The notes: a model not told the origin generated them from the sequence alone. DNA of 64,000 bases from Orientallactaga sibirica (GCA_036365145.1 JAEOAD010000048.1:11077001-11141000), one strand, 5' to 3'; positions 22,740 through 33,063 are shown, counted from the stretch's first letter. Program-made: numbers and translations.

Positions 22740-23475
22740 CATTACAAGTGTGTAATGATGAACAATTAATAATATTAAAAATTATCATCATCTCCTGATA
22801 CTCAAGAGCAGCAGCAGATGGCGGGTTCTGGCTGTGCCGGTGGCTGCTCATATACCTTAAAAGAAGCCAGAATGCAACAGCATGGTGGAATTCACAGGGC
22901 TCTGCACTAGCAGATGAGTTTGTATACTTCTTCACAGCAATTCAGTTTTTTTAAAAGACAACCTTCCAGAAATAAAGAAATTTAAAGGCCTGTCTTTGAA
23001 TGCAAAAATAAACAACAGCAACAATAATAATAAGAAGAAGAAGAAGAGGAAGAAATAATTCTACTTCTTCTCCATAGAAGAATGTAAGGTTCCAGTGTCA
23101 ATGTCAAGATTTCAGGCCTTTCCCATAGCTCACTCATACTGAGCAGGACTATGTTTAGGCAATTAAAAAGCACAAACACTTTCTGTAAATACATTGTAAA
23201 TAAATGAAATACTTAAAAAATTATTTTTTTAAAAAAACTTGCCTAGGAAATTGTGGTGATAAATGTTTGTATTCCCCAGAAAAGTGATCAGTTACTCAAA
23301 GGTAGAATGTGCTGAGTAAATGTTAATGAGCAAATTTCTTACCTAACACTCAGAGTTTACGGAATGAGCACGAAGGAATTGGGAAAAATGCACTGAAAAC
23401 AAAACAGGGGGTTCCTGTAAGGAGCAGGTTGGGTTTTTTCCTTCCTTTCTTCTTTCCTCCACCCTTCTCTTTATT
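22740..23475. other. AT-rich single-copy DNA
   Basis: Contains an imperfect AAT/AAG trinucleotide tract at 23021-23057. No gene seen. Confidence 0.5.
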
Positions 23476-23477
23476 TG

Positions 23478-23523
<46 letters not shown>

Positions 23524-23594
23524 TGCGCATGTGTGTGGAGGCCAGAGGTCAATGTTGGATGTTATCCTTAATCACCTTCATCCTTATTTCTTGG
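23476..23594 (-). repeat. B4 SINE, 3' part (split), with (TG)n
   Basis: A TG run (23479-23521) leads into tgtgtggaggccagaggtca and ttaatcaccttcatcctta, the 3' region of an inverted B4. The element continues at 24239. Confidence 0.78.
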
Positions 23595-23603
23595 TATTCT
23601 CAA

Positions 23604-23803
23604 TACTTCTTTCTTTTATTTATTTGTGAGGAGAGAACAAATGAACAAACTCAGGTATGCCAGGGCCTCCAGCCATTGCAAATGAACTCCAGACACATGC
23701 GCCCCCTTGTGCAGCTGGCTTTACATGGGCACTGGGAAATCAAACCCTGGCTGTCATGTTTTGCAAGCAAGTGCTTTTAACCAATGAGCCATCTCTCCAG
23801 CCC
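23604..23803 (-). repeat. B2-like SINE inside the B4
   Basis: Inverted copy from the TTTATTTATT tail to atctctccagccct. Confidence 0.9.
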
Positions 23804-23814
23804 TCCACTTTATT

Positions 23815-24064
23815 TATTTTATATTATTATTTTATTTATTTGTTTTTTGTTTTTATTTATTTATTTATTCATTTGAAAGACAGAGAGAGAGGAAGAGGCA
23901 GAGAGAAAGAGCAAATGGGTGCACCAGGGCCTCCAGCCACTGCAAACGAACTCCAGACACACGCCACCTTGTGCATCTGGCTTACGTGGGTCCTGGGGAA
24001 TAGAACCTGGGTCCTTAGGCTTCACAGGCAAATGCTTTAACTGCTAAGCCATTTCCCCAGCCCT
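23815..24064 (-). repeat. B2-like SINE inside the B4
   Basis: Inverted copy with a very long ATTT-rich tail (23806-23878) and a ctgctaagccatttccccag head. Confidence 0.9.
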
Positions 24065-24089
24065 ATTTGCTTTTAAATTAATTTAAATT

Positions 24090-24238
24090 TATTTTACTTT
24101 TTGAGGTGGGCCCTCATTCTAGCCCAGGTTGACCTAGAATTCACTATGTAGTGTTAGTCTGGCCTTGAACTCATATTGATCCTCCTACCTCTGCTTCCCA
24201 AGTACTGAGATTAAAGGTGTGGTGCCACCACACCCATC
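24090..24238 (-). repeat. B1 SINE inside the B4
   Basis: Inverted copy, ttgaggtgggccctcattct to ccaccacaccca. It lies between the second B2-like SINE and the resumption of B4. Confidence 0.85.
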
Positions 24239-24477
24239 CACCCCCACCTTATTTTTGAGACGGGGTCTCTCACTGAACCTGAAGCTCATCAATTTATCTA
24301 GTCTGACTGGCTGGCTAGCAAGCCTCAGGGATCCTCCTGTCTCTGCCTCCTCGGTGCTGGAATTGCAGGTGTGCACCATGCTCAGCTTTTTATAAGCCAT
24401 GGGTGCCTGGAGATCCAAACTCGGGCCCTCATGCTTCTGTGGCCAGCACTTTACCATTGAGCCATATCTCCAGTCCC
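24239..24477 (-). repeat. B4 SINE, 5' part (split)
   Basis: ccaccttatttttgagacgg, the B1-like middle, then the ID-like head ending attgagccatatctccagtc. It joins in register with the part at 23476-23594. Confidence 0.82.
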
Positions 24478-24702
24478 TGTTTCATGTTTCCATTCATTGT
24501 CCAACAGGCAGCTCTAAGCAGGGTTGGTACAACACATGGTGGCTCACAAGCAATGTTCTTTATTCTGCCCAGTGGTTTCCAAACTGTTCCACGAGTTCTA
24601 TAATAAGCATTGGCGGACAGGACTATGCTGGAACACTGCAAAGAACCTACATGGCAGAAACCACATTTGATCTGAATTCAAGTCCAACCTTACCAACTAA
24701 CC
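24478..24702. other. single-copy DNA, nothing recognised
   Basis: Short stretch without recognised features. Confidence 0.4.
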
Positions 24703-24909
24703 ACTTGAGAGAGAGGAGAAAGAAGCGGGAGGGGGGCAGGTGGGAGGAAGGGAGAGAATGGGCACACCAGGGCCTCTAGCCACTGTAAATGAATTCCAGA
24801 TGCATGTGCCACCTTGGGCATCTGGCTTACATTGGTCCTGGGGAATCAAACCTGGGTCCTTTGGCTTTGCAGACCACTGCCTTAACCACTAAGCAATCTC
24901 TTCAGCTCC
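24703..24909 (-). repeat. B2-like SINE
   Basis: Inverted copy with an unusually G-rich purine tract (gggaggggggcaggtgggag) in place of the usual GA run. The poly-T tail is missing on the left. Confidence 0.87.
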
Positions 24910-25081
24910 AGTTGAAACTTTTGAGTCATTGAGCAAGTGGCCTGCCTTCCTGGTACTTCAATCCTTGCCCATGTGAAAATCAAATAGCAAAAATACATGC
25001 CAGTCAATACTATATGTAAGATAGAAAGAGCTGGTCTGTGTGTGTCCAACCCTTGTAACTCCATTAATGGGATATATTATT

Positions 25082-25330
25082 CTTTTTAAATTAAAAAAAT
25101 TTATTTGACAGAGAGAAGGAGACAGATGCATGCATGCACGCACACATGCACGCACACATGCACACACGCACACACAGAATCAGAGAGAGTATGGATGTTC
25201 CAAGTCCTCCAGCCACTGCAACAAACTCCAGACTCATGCACCACTTTGTGCATCTGGCTTTACATGGGTACTGGGGAATCAAACCTGGGTCCTTAGGCTT
25301 TGCAGGGAAGCACCTTAATCTCTCCAGCCT
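25082..25330 (-). repeat. B2-like SINE with expanded internal GCACACAT tract
   Basis: Inverted copy in which the GA region carries a tract of atgcacgcacac-type units (25125-25180). tattattc/tattactc flank it weakly. The head is shortened (missing gctaagccat). Confidence 0.85.
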
Positions 25331-25492
25331 ATTACTCCTATTCGGTAGATAAAAAGCTGACACTTAGGGAATTCAATGTCATTCATAATAAATGCTTGAC
25401 TGACAAGATTCAATTTCATAAGCTTTGATGGCTCCATGACTGACTACAAAGTATACATGCATTTAATGGGGTTGAGAATGACTCATTTTAAG

Positions 25493-25493
<1 letters not shown>
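25331..25493. other. single-copy DNA, weak inverted MIR trace
   Basis: ttcggtagataaaaagctga resembles the MIR core around the gatgaggaaactgag region. Too short to be sure. Confidence 0.3.

Positions 25494-25541
<48 letters not shown>
25494..25541. repeat. (TA)n microsatellite
   Basis: About 23 uninterrupted TA units directly abutting the GA tract of the next SINE. It probably expanded from that SINE's AT-rich tail. Confidence 0.96.
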
Positions 25542-25557
<16 letters not shown>

Positions 25558-25728
25558 GAGAAGGGGGAGGAGGGAGAGAAAGGGGAGGGGGAATGGGTGG
25601 CCTCTATCCACTGCAAACAAACTCCAGATGCATGCGCCACTTTGTGCATCTAGCATAATGGGGAAGTGAACTCGGGACTTTAGGCTATTTAGACAAGTGC
25701 CTTAACTGTTGAGCCATCTCTGCAGCTC
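25542..25728 (-). repeat. B2-like SINE
   Basis: Inverted copy with GA tract, aactccagatgcatgcgcc middle and gttgagccatctctgcagct head. Confidence 0.88.
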
Positions 25729-25740
25729 AAGAATGCCTCC

Positions 25741-25961
25741 TTTTTTTTGGAGAGAGTCAGAGAGAGAAAGAGAGAGAATGGGCATTCCAGCAGCCTCTCA
25801 ACTGCTGTGAATGAATTCCAGATGCATGCGCCCCCTTGTGGGAAAATGCGGCATTGCGCCCTTGTGTCACTTCATCTGGCTAAACGTGGGACCTGGAGAA
25901 TTGAACGGACATTCTTAGGCTTAGCAGGCAGGTGCCTTAACTGCTAAGCCATCTCTCCAGC
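25741..25961 (-). repeat. B2-like SINE (G-type)
   Basis: Inverted copy with the atgcggcattgcgcccttgt segment that marks this subtype. gcctcc precedes the T-run and recurs after the head. Confidence 0.92.
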
Positions 25962-26207
25962 CTCCTTTTTAATCCTATAAAAGTATCTTTGTGTTTTTCT
26001 CCATGGTTTCTACCTTGCAGAGGCTGCCTCTAGCCTTTGCAATAGGCCAGGATAGCCCTTTCCTTTGTGTCTAAAACAACATGTCATACATAGCATTGAT
26101 GCCAGTGGGCAGCGCAGTGAATGATGATGGAGAAACACACCCTCAGTGGGTAGCAAAAGTCCTACCCAGGGCTGCCTGAGGGATGATAAGGAGAAACACA
26201 AAACAAG

Positions 26208-26415
26208 CGTGCATTGAATGCTTTCCATGTTCTGCAGGATGGGCTGTTTACATGCTGTTGCCCTTATTCCACAACTTTGTGTGTCTGTGTTTATGAATGA
26301 GGCGTCACGTTTTAAAGATGGCCAAACAGAAGCCCAGCAGGAAGTTTACAAACTAAGGTAGCCCAGCTACTAGTGGCTTTTGATTGTGACTCAAGCTCTG
26401 CCAAGCACCCAGCCT
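26208..26415 (-). repeat. MIR-like ancient SINE
   Basis: Landmarks in inverted MIR order: gcattgaatgctttccatg, gcccttattccacaact, aaagatggccaaacagaagc, tagcccagctactagtggc, actcaagctctgcc. A fairly complete copy. 25962-26207 on its left is unassigned. Confidence 0.6.
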
Positions 26416-26634
26416 TCCTTCTCACATTAGTGGGATGAAGGCAATATGAAAGTCAAAAAACACAGCATAAAATGAAATAATAAACTAATAATCAAAGATA
26501 AAATTTTCTCTCACCTACCTTGCTTAACATGACTAGTAAATATTGAATCCAAAATCTGACCATGAAAATTTCACTTTGGTTGACACAAATGAATATATTT
26601 AGAAACAAACAGAACCTCTGAAAAGATATTTTTC

Positions 26635-26660
26635 TGAGACAAGCCCAACAGACTGGCCTC
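26635..26660 (-). repeat. 3' extension of a B2-like SINE, displaced copy
   Basis: gacaagcccaacagactggc: the same 26-base motif is found beside three other long-body SINEs (39724, 42731, 59630). Here it is separated from its probable parent (26906-27165) by another SINE. Confidence 0.75.
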
Positions 26661-26663
26661 TTT

Positions 26664-26903
26664 TAAAACTTTTTTATTTATTTATTCATTTTCATTTTCA
26701 TTTGAGAGAGAGAGAGAGAATGGCACACCAGGGCCTCAGCCACTGTAATTAAACTCCAGATGCTTGCGTCACCTTGTGAGCATGTGCAGCCTTCAGCTGG
26801 CCTCACCTTTATGTGTCTGGCTTATGTGAGATCTGGAGAGTTGAACATGGGTCCTTAGGTTTTGCAGGTGCTTACCTTAACCACTAAGCCTCTCTCCAGC
26901 CCT
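26664..26903 (-). repeat. B2-like SINE (long body)
   Basis: Inverted copy, GA tract 26705-26719, extra segment with gtgagcatgtgcagcc, head cactaagcctctctccagcc. Confidence 0.88.
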
Positions 26904-26905
26904 TT

Positions 26906-26950
26906 GTTTTTTTTTTTTTTTTTTTTTTTTTTGAGAGCAAGAGCAAGAAC

Positions 26951-26981
<31 letters not shown>

Positions 26982-27165
26982 ATTGGTGCACCAGGGCCTG
27001 CAGCCACTGCAACTGAACTCTAGATATGTATGGCCCCCTTGTGTGTATGTGCCACCTTGCACTTGGCCCACCTTTGTGCATCTGGCTTATGTGGGATCTG
27101 GAGAGTCGAACATGAGTCCTTAGTTGTCACAGGCAAGTGCCTTAACCACTAAGCAATCTCTCCAG
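26906..27165 (-). repeat. B2-like SINE (long body) with long T-run
   Basis: About 27 T, a GA tract, gtgtgtatgtgccaccttgc segment and head ending tctctccagct. gaaaagatattttt (26619-26632) and ctgaagatattttt (27166-27179) look like a TSD enclosing the whole 26633-27165 block. Confidence 0.9.
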
Positions 27166-27181
27166 CTGAAGATATTTTTTG

Positions 27182-27993
27182 AATGTATCATTCAATTAAT
27201 GTAATTTTACCTAAAATTGGTCCTTATTTAGCTGACCAGCTTTTCTTCTACTTTCCCTCAATGGACAAACTTCCTATCTCTCCTTACCCCTGGCTCCCCT
27301 CCCTGATGCCCCCTTCCACATCTGTCATGGTAGTGGTTTACTCTGAACTTCTGTTACATTTTCTCCCTTTGTCCAGGGTATGGTCTGCTTTACCAGCTCA
27401 TTAAAATTCTACCCATCACTCACCTTGGTGATCAGGTTCTGTGATTTCATGAGCCTTCTGACTATCCTGGGTGGCTTATAACTCTTTCCCTAGTCACACA
27501 CTGTGTTTAATGACATCATTACTCTACATTACACTCGGTTATTCGCTTTAACTATTCTAGATGTAGAGTCCCTCTCTCCAAGTGGGTTATGACATGCCTA
27601 AGGATAGCAATTATTTTTATTATTTTTCTCTGCATAACTGCACCCTAGATGGTCTTTATAGTTTTATAGGAGAAGAGAAGTTTTATTAAAAGAGGAAAAA
27701 GCCATGGTGTAAAAGGTTATCAGCATCCCATTTCTTACATCTTATATTTAGATAATAGTAATAAAAAAAAACTCAACAAAACACCTGCTTCTAGGTTGGT
27801 ACAGTTCAGCCCCAAATAGCTTAACAACAATATGCTACAATGAAGTTTGATAAAAAGTGATATGAATTATTAATAAAAGTGGAATCCATTCTTCTGAAAA
27901 TAGGGCAGATGTCTGAAAGTCTTTATTCACTGAACACCACATAACTTCCTCACACTGCATTGGACTTTCTGAATGCTATATGACGTGTTATTT
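27182..27993. other. AT-rich single-copy DNA
   Basis: About 800 bases with no recognised repeat or gene. Confidence 0.5.
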
Positions 27994-28160
27994 CTAGGTG
28001 TGGTGGCACACACCTTTAATCCCAGCACTCGGGAGGCAGAGTTAGGAAGATCTCTTGGGAGTTGAAAGCCAGCTTGGAACTATAGAGTGAGTTCCAGGTC
28101 AGCCTAGGCTACAGTGAGACTCTGCCTTGAAAATAAAACAAAAGAACAACAACAAGAAAG
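27994..28160 (+). repeat. B1 SINE
   Basis: taggtgtggtggcacacacc head, tgagttccaggtcagcctag 3' part and a long AAC-rich tail (AACAACAACAAG). Confidence 0.92.
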
Positions 28161-28850
28161 ATGTGGTTTTGACTTCAGTAGATCTATGGTATAGCACTCT
28201 TTAATAAAATTGAATGAAATCCAGTATGAGGCCTCGTCAATAATCTATGGTAGCTGCTCTCATTGGGTGGGCTTTGTCAAACTTTGGTTTTCATCAGTCA
28301 GTGATGGGAGAAGATGCTCCTGATACTTCGTGGGCAGGAAGCAGAATTGCTCAGCCAGGCATGAGCGTCTCTGAACAATAAGAAGTGACCCCGCGTCCAT
28401 CTTTCTGCCCAGTGTACCACCCCCCCACAGCCACAGGGATGAAAAGCTTGTGTTGAATGATCTGCGTCTAGACTGTTTTACAGAGAAAACAATCATGTTT
28501 GCACAAGATTAATATCATCGAAATTTTCTCAGAATGTAAATAGTATGTACGTGGAGGAAAAACTGGAATTGGTTTTATCCGGTGCTTTAACCATGACTGG
28601 GCAGAAATTTGGAAGGTTATAATGCTAAAGGCAATGCTACCCCTGCCCCACAGTGGTCTCCACCTGGGCTGGTGTGCCTTGGAGTGGTGAGGGAACAGTC
28701 ACACTTTACGGGGGGGGGACACATTAGCTTGTCACTTTGTCTTGCTTGGTAACAGCACCGATACATTGATATACAGGGTAATTTATCAGGGATCACTGTC
28801 CTTACTCTTTCTTTCATACTGTGGATGTGTATTTAAATATAGATTTATTT
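28161..28850. other. single-copy DNA, nothing recognised
   Basis: Includes a short frame on the minus strand (28260-28496) without known similarity, and a run of nine G near 28711. Confidence 0.5.
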
Positions 28851-29215
28851 GGTGTGCATGTAGTATGTGGTATGTGTATGTGTGTGTATGTGGTGTATGC
28901 ATGTGTGTGCTGATGCACATGTCCTATGCACACGCATGTGGAGACTGGAGGAAGAAGGCTTCACATGTTCTCCTCTGTCACCTTTCCACCTTATTTCCCT
29001 GAGACAGCAGAATTTCCCACTGGATCTGAAGTTCATCATTTTCTGGTGGGACCTGATGACCAGGGAACCCCAACAATCCTTCAGTGTCTAGCTACCTCTG
29101 TTCTGGGGTGAGGTAGGCACTCCACACCAGGCTTATTACATGGGGGATGGGATCAAACTCAGGTCCTCATGCTTGCACAGAAAGTGTGTCTGCCCACTGA
29201 CCCTCAGCCCTAAAT
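28851..29215 (-). repeat. B4 SINE
   Basis: TG-rich left part with acgcatgtggagactggagg, then ttccctgagacagcag, B1-like middle and ID-like head (gggatcaaactcaggtcctc, then cccactgaccctcagccct). Diverged. Confidence 0.7.
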
Positions 29216-29231
29216 GTAGATTTTTTAAAAA

Positions 29232-29325
29232 GATATATATAATATATAACATTATATAACATATTATCTGTAACAGTTATGTCCATAACATTATATAATA
29301 TGTTATATTATATATGTGTGTGGGT
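29232..29325. repeat. AT-rich, partly palindromic tract
   Basis: Imperfect TATAA/TTATA units such as cattatataacatattatc. Capable of local hairpins. Confidence 0.7.
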
Positions 29326-29518
29326 GTGATGTTATCTTTGGATTTCAGTTCAGGACAATAATAAAGTATTTATCATATGTTAGGAAAGGGGAGCTGGGTC
29401 TACTAGGTTGAAAATTTCTACTTTTGGGCTCTGTAAAGCAATTTAACATCAAAGCTTCTGAAGGCTTTAGTGCATGAACTAGAGAAGAATGAAAGTATCT
29501 AACCAAAAGTGGAGTCAC

Positions 29519-29753
29519 AGGGCTGGAGAGATGGCTTAGTGGTTAAGCACTTGCCTGTGAAGCCTAAAGACCCCAGTTCAAGGTTCAATTCCCCAGGACC
29601 CACGTAAGCCAGATACACAAGGTACAGCATGCATCTGAAGTTTGTTCTGCAGTGACTGGCGGCCCTGGAGTGCCCATTCTCTCTCTGTCTGCCTCTTTCT
29701 CTCTTGGTCTGTCACTCTCAAATAGAAAAATAAAAATAAAGAACAAAAATTTT
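29519..29753 (+). repeat. B2-like SINE, insert in box B region, 13-bp TSD
   Basis: Carries gttcaaggttcaattcccc, i.e. a small duplication in box B. aaagtggagtcac (29506-29518) and aaagtgaagtcac (29754-29766) flank it with one mismatch. Confidence 0.93.
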
Positions 29754-29898
29754 AAAGTGAAGTCACTAAGTTAGAAGATACAGAAATTTATACCCTTAAG
29801 TCATATTTATCAGGTAACAGAAAGCCAAAGAGGTACAAAACAGACCCCTGCCTTCAAGAACTTGCAATATAATGGAATATAAAAGTACCATGTGGTGG

Positions 29899-30102
29899 TC
29901 TGGAGAGATGGCTTAGCAGTTAAGGTGCTTGCCTACAAAGCCAAAGCACCCGTGTTTGATTCCCCAGGACCCACATAAGCCAGATGCCCACGGTGGTGGT
30001 GCAGCATCAGGAGTTCATTTGCAGTGGCTGGAGAACCTGGAGCACCTATTCTCTATCTACCTCTCTCTCAAATAAATACAAATTAAAAAAAAATTAAAAA
30101 TA
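29899..30102 (+). repeat. B2-like SINE
   Basis: gtctggagagatggcttagc head to AAATAAATACAAATTAAA tail. A CCATGTG/ACATGCAC-type flank is possible but weak. Confidence 0.9.
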
Positions 30103-30348
30103 ACATGCACACTTTCTTGCAAATGAGGAGGTACCTGGCACTAGTAAATGGAATTTTCTGGAATTTGGCATGTCAGCCAACTCTCAGGATGACCCTGCTG
30201 ATGCCCAAGCAGACAGTGATGGCCCATGAGAGAGTGATGAATTGGGGCACAGGGAAGAACACGGAGTCACATTTATGGGGCTAGCTAACTTATAGAGAGG
30301 GAAAGGTGACAAGGGGACTATCATAGTTAAACCATATTTCTATGTATT
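30103..30348. other. single-copy DNA, nothing recognised
   Basis: No feature recognised. Confidence 0.4.
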
Positions 30349-30438
30349 TCTCCCATCCAAGTGCTAACCAGGCCCAACCCTGCTTAGCTTCCAAGAGCAG
30401 AAGAGGCATGGCACATTCAGGGTGCTATGACTGGAGAC
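30349..30438 (-). pseudogene. 5S rRNA pseudogene, 3'-truncated
   Basis: On the minus strand the piece starts at the 5S 5' end (gtctcc..catagcaccctgaa) and contains the diagnostic ggaagctaagcagggttggg and cctggttagcacttggatgg, ending at the gggaga after about 89 of 120 bases. The internal box C region is well kept; the part around base 25-45 is eroded. No A tail is present. A retro-pseudogene, not an active 5S gene. Confidence 0.9.
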
Positions 30439-30740
30439 CCGTCTATCTCTTTATATGATCCACTTGTGTTCAGAATTCTACTTTTAAAACAATTTTACAT
30501 TAAGTAGAAACAAGACCCCAAGAATATGAAAGAGGAAATATTGTCTTAGATGAGTGTTCCATCTCATCTTAGGTGAGTGCTGATTACCTGGACTTTATGG
30601 GGGGAGGACAGAACAGGAACTGGATCCACTGACATTCATAACACTTTTAAAAGGTCAAATTAAAATGAAATGGCTAAGTATAGAACCTGACAAATTAATA
30701 TTATGAACAAAAGTTATAGCTCAAAAAATATTTCATTGGG
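30439..30740. other. single-copy DNA, nothing recognised
   Basis: AT-rich; no feature recognised. Confidence 0.4.
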
Positions 30741-30895
30741 CCAGGCATGGTTGTACATGCCTTTAATCCCAGCACTCGGGAGGCAGAGGTAGGTGAATCA
30801 CTGTGTTCGAGGCCAGCCTCAGACTACATAGTGAATTCTAGGGCAGTCTGGGCTAGAGCAAGACCCTACCTCATAAAAACAAAAACATAAAACAA
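30741..30895 (+). repeat. B1 SINE with 11-bp TSD
   Basis: ccaggcatggttgtacatgc head to CAAAAACATAAAAC tail. atttcattggg and atttctttggg flank it. Confidence 0.93.
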
Positions 30896-31125
30896 ATTTC
30901 TTTGGGAACAGAGAACAATGCCAGTCCATAAACAGGGTCCACAACCATAGCAATATCTAAGGAACCTTGCACAGACTCAACCATGACTATTTCAGGAGAA
31001 GAAAACTCATTGATTTAGAGAAAGACTGGTACAGTTTTAATTTTTAACTTTAAAGGAGCAAAAAGAAAAGAGAGCGAGAATTGACTGAGTTTAAGAATAG
31101 TGATCCATTCCAATGGTAGTCATTT

Positions 31126-31340
31126 CTTTTTAAATATTTCATTATTTATTTATTTGAGAGAGAGATACAGAAATAGACAGGTAAAGAGAGAATGGGTGCG
31201 CCAGGGCCTCCTACAAACAAACTCCAGATGCATGCGTCCCCTTGTGCATCTGGCTTATGTGGTCCTGGATAATCGAGCCTTGAACTGGGGTCCTTAGGCT
31301 TCACAGGCAAGTATTTAACCGCTAAGCCATCTCTCCAGCC
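31126..31340 (-). repeat. B2-like SINE with 12-bp TSD
   Basis: Inverted full copy. tggtagtcattt is at 31114-31125 and 31341-31352. Confidence 0.95.
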
Positions 31341-31352
31341 TGGTAGTCATTT

Positions 31353-31603
31353 TTTTTTTTTTGAGAGAGACAGAGGAGATAGAGAAGAGAGAGAGAGAGG
31401 AAGAGACACAGAGAGAATGGGTGTGCCAGGGCCTCTCACCCACTGTGAATGAACTCCAGACGTGTGCACCCCCTTATGTGCATGGGCAACATTGTGTACT
31501 TGCGTCACTTGTGTCTGGCTAAACATGGGACCTGGAGATTCGAACCGGTGTTCTTAGGCTTCACAGGCAGGCACCTTAACTGCTAAGCCATCTCTCCAGC
31601 CTG
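31353..31603 (-). repeat. B2-like SINE (long/G-like body)
   Basis: Starts in the T-run right after the previous element's TSD. Body carries acattgtgtacttgcgtcac and ggctaaacatgggacc. Head ends ctccagcctg. Confidence 0.9.
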
Positions 31604-32165
31604 TCTTTTTTTTTTTTTTTTTTTTTAAATATCATTATATGTGGGTTTGGGCTGTTTATAAGCTGGGGAGCATTCTGGCCTGGCCCATTTATGAAGTGTC
31701 CCCTGACCCTCCCTGGGGCTGCCAAGTGCAACAATCAGCTAGCTCAACTATGCACCGAGGCCACTCTGCCTCAGAGCTGCCACGATCCTCACAGATGCTC
31801 CGGTGATCTGTGAGCTGTGCTTTGCTGAGGCTCTCAAACTGTTCTCCTAACTCAAACATGTAGTCCTCATTCTGGGGGAAAGGGGTCTACAAGAGTGCTT
31901 TTATCATGAACGAATAAGGCATAATTAAGGCCAGGAAGCATACTTCCCCCCCTGGTCTCTGCTCTGAATTTATTATACATGATTAACAATTAATCTCAAA
32001 ATTCTCAGTCTGAGGATGTCTGCACATGCCTGGGAGTAGAGACTGTTGATTAAGGGCCATCATAGAGGGGGCAAGAAATCTCCTTAGGATTGGTTTTAAT
32101 GATGTGCTGCCACGCTCCGTCCACAGGAAACAAAAACACCAAGTTTCTGCCAGAAAGTAACGTGA
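31604..32165. other. single-copy DNA after a T-run
   Basis: T-run 31605-31626, then about 530 bases without a recognised element. 31640-31860 is complex and relatively GC-rich, origin unknown. Confidence 0.4.
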
Positions 32166-32180
32166 GGCAAGATATTTCTT

Positions 32181-32295
32181 TTTTTTTTTTTTTTTTTTTT
32201 TGAGGTAGGTCTAGCCCAGGCTGACCTGGAATTATTCACTATGTAGTCTCAGGGTGGCCTCAAACTCACAGCGACTCTCCTAGCTCTGCCCAGCT
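32181..32295 (-). repeat. B1 SINE, internally deleted (part of a composite)
   Basis: Inverted B1 whose 5' half is reduced: ctagctctg joins directly to cccagc, losing about 35 bases. A 15-bp repeat ggcaagatatttctt lies immediately left (32166-32180). Confidence 0.88.
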
Positions 32296-32478
32296 TTTTT
32301 TGTTTTGTTTTGTTTTGGTTCCCTTTTCATTTTTCTATCTCCAGTAATAAAGGAGTCAACTTCCCACATTTGCAAACACTGACATAGCACACATTTCCCT
32401 CACTTGTGAGAGTCAGAACTGGGGTGGTTCTGGGGATTCAGTCAGGCCCTCTGCAGGAAGGAACATGGATAATCTCTT
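32296..32478. other. unique spacer inside a two-B1 composite
   Basis: TTTTG-rich start (gttttgttttgttttgg), then about 140 bases of unrelated sequence up to the next B1. It lies between the two copies of the flanking 15-bp repeat. Confidence 0.7.
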
Positions 32479-32635
32479 TTTTTTTTTTTTTTTTTTTTTT
32501 GAGGTAGGGTCTCACTCTAGCTCAGGCTGACCTGGAATTCACTCTGTCTTCTCAGGGTGGCCTTGAACTCATGGCGATCCTCCTACCTCTGCCTCCCGAG
32601 TGCTGGGATTAAAGGCGTGCGCCACCATGTCCGGT
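32479..32635 (-). repeat. B1 SINE, full-length (part of a composite)
   Basis: T-run, then a complete inverted B1 ending ccaccatgtccggt, followed directly by ggcaagatatttctt (32636-32650), identical to the repeat at 32166-32180. Confidence 0.93.
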
Positions 32636-32924
32636 GGCAAGATATTTCTTAAAAACTATAGGACTAGTTAATTCCTTATTGGAATATGACATAGCAGCTT
32701 CAAGGAAAAGTAGAATTTAGGCGTCATCAATGTATTAAAGCTGAATTATAAGTTACAATTACAATGACAATGGTGTCTGCTAGGAGATCATGTTATGATT
32801 ATGATCTCTTGCATCCCTAATGTCCTTTAGGTGTTGTAAGCGAGGAAAAAAATACAACTGTTTCCCTGACAGGAACCTGAGGCTTTGAAAAACCAGTACT
32901 GTCTTTGAAATGGACAGATAGGGA

Positions 32925-33063
32925 TGAGGGGATGGCTCAGCAGCTAAAGACATTTGCTTGTAAAGACTGCCGGCTGGTTTCCAATGCATGAAGTGGGGCA
33001 TGTCCTGGTGTGCCCATGAGTTCTACTCCCCCATCTCTCATAAATAAGTTAAATAAATATATA
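32925..33063 (+). repeat. B2-like SINE, diverged, tail split by a B1
   Basis: gatgaggggatggctcagca head, gcttgtaaagactgccggct middle. The AAATAAATATATAT tail is interrupted by a B1 and resumes at 33217 (TAAATAAATAAATTTT). Confidence 0.7.

Noticed and set aside
24399..24779. 126-codon plus-strand frame
   Set aside because: It runs from the B4 head into a B2-like SINE, so it is a chance frame across repeats.
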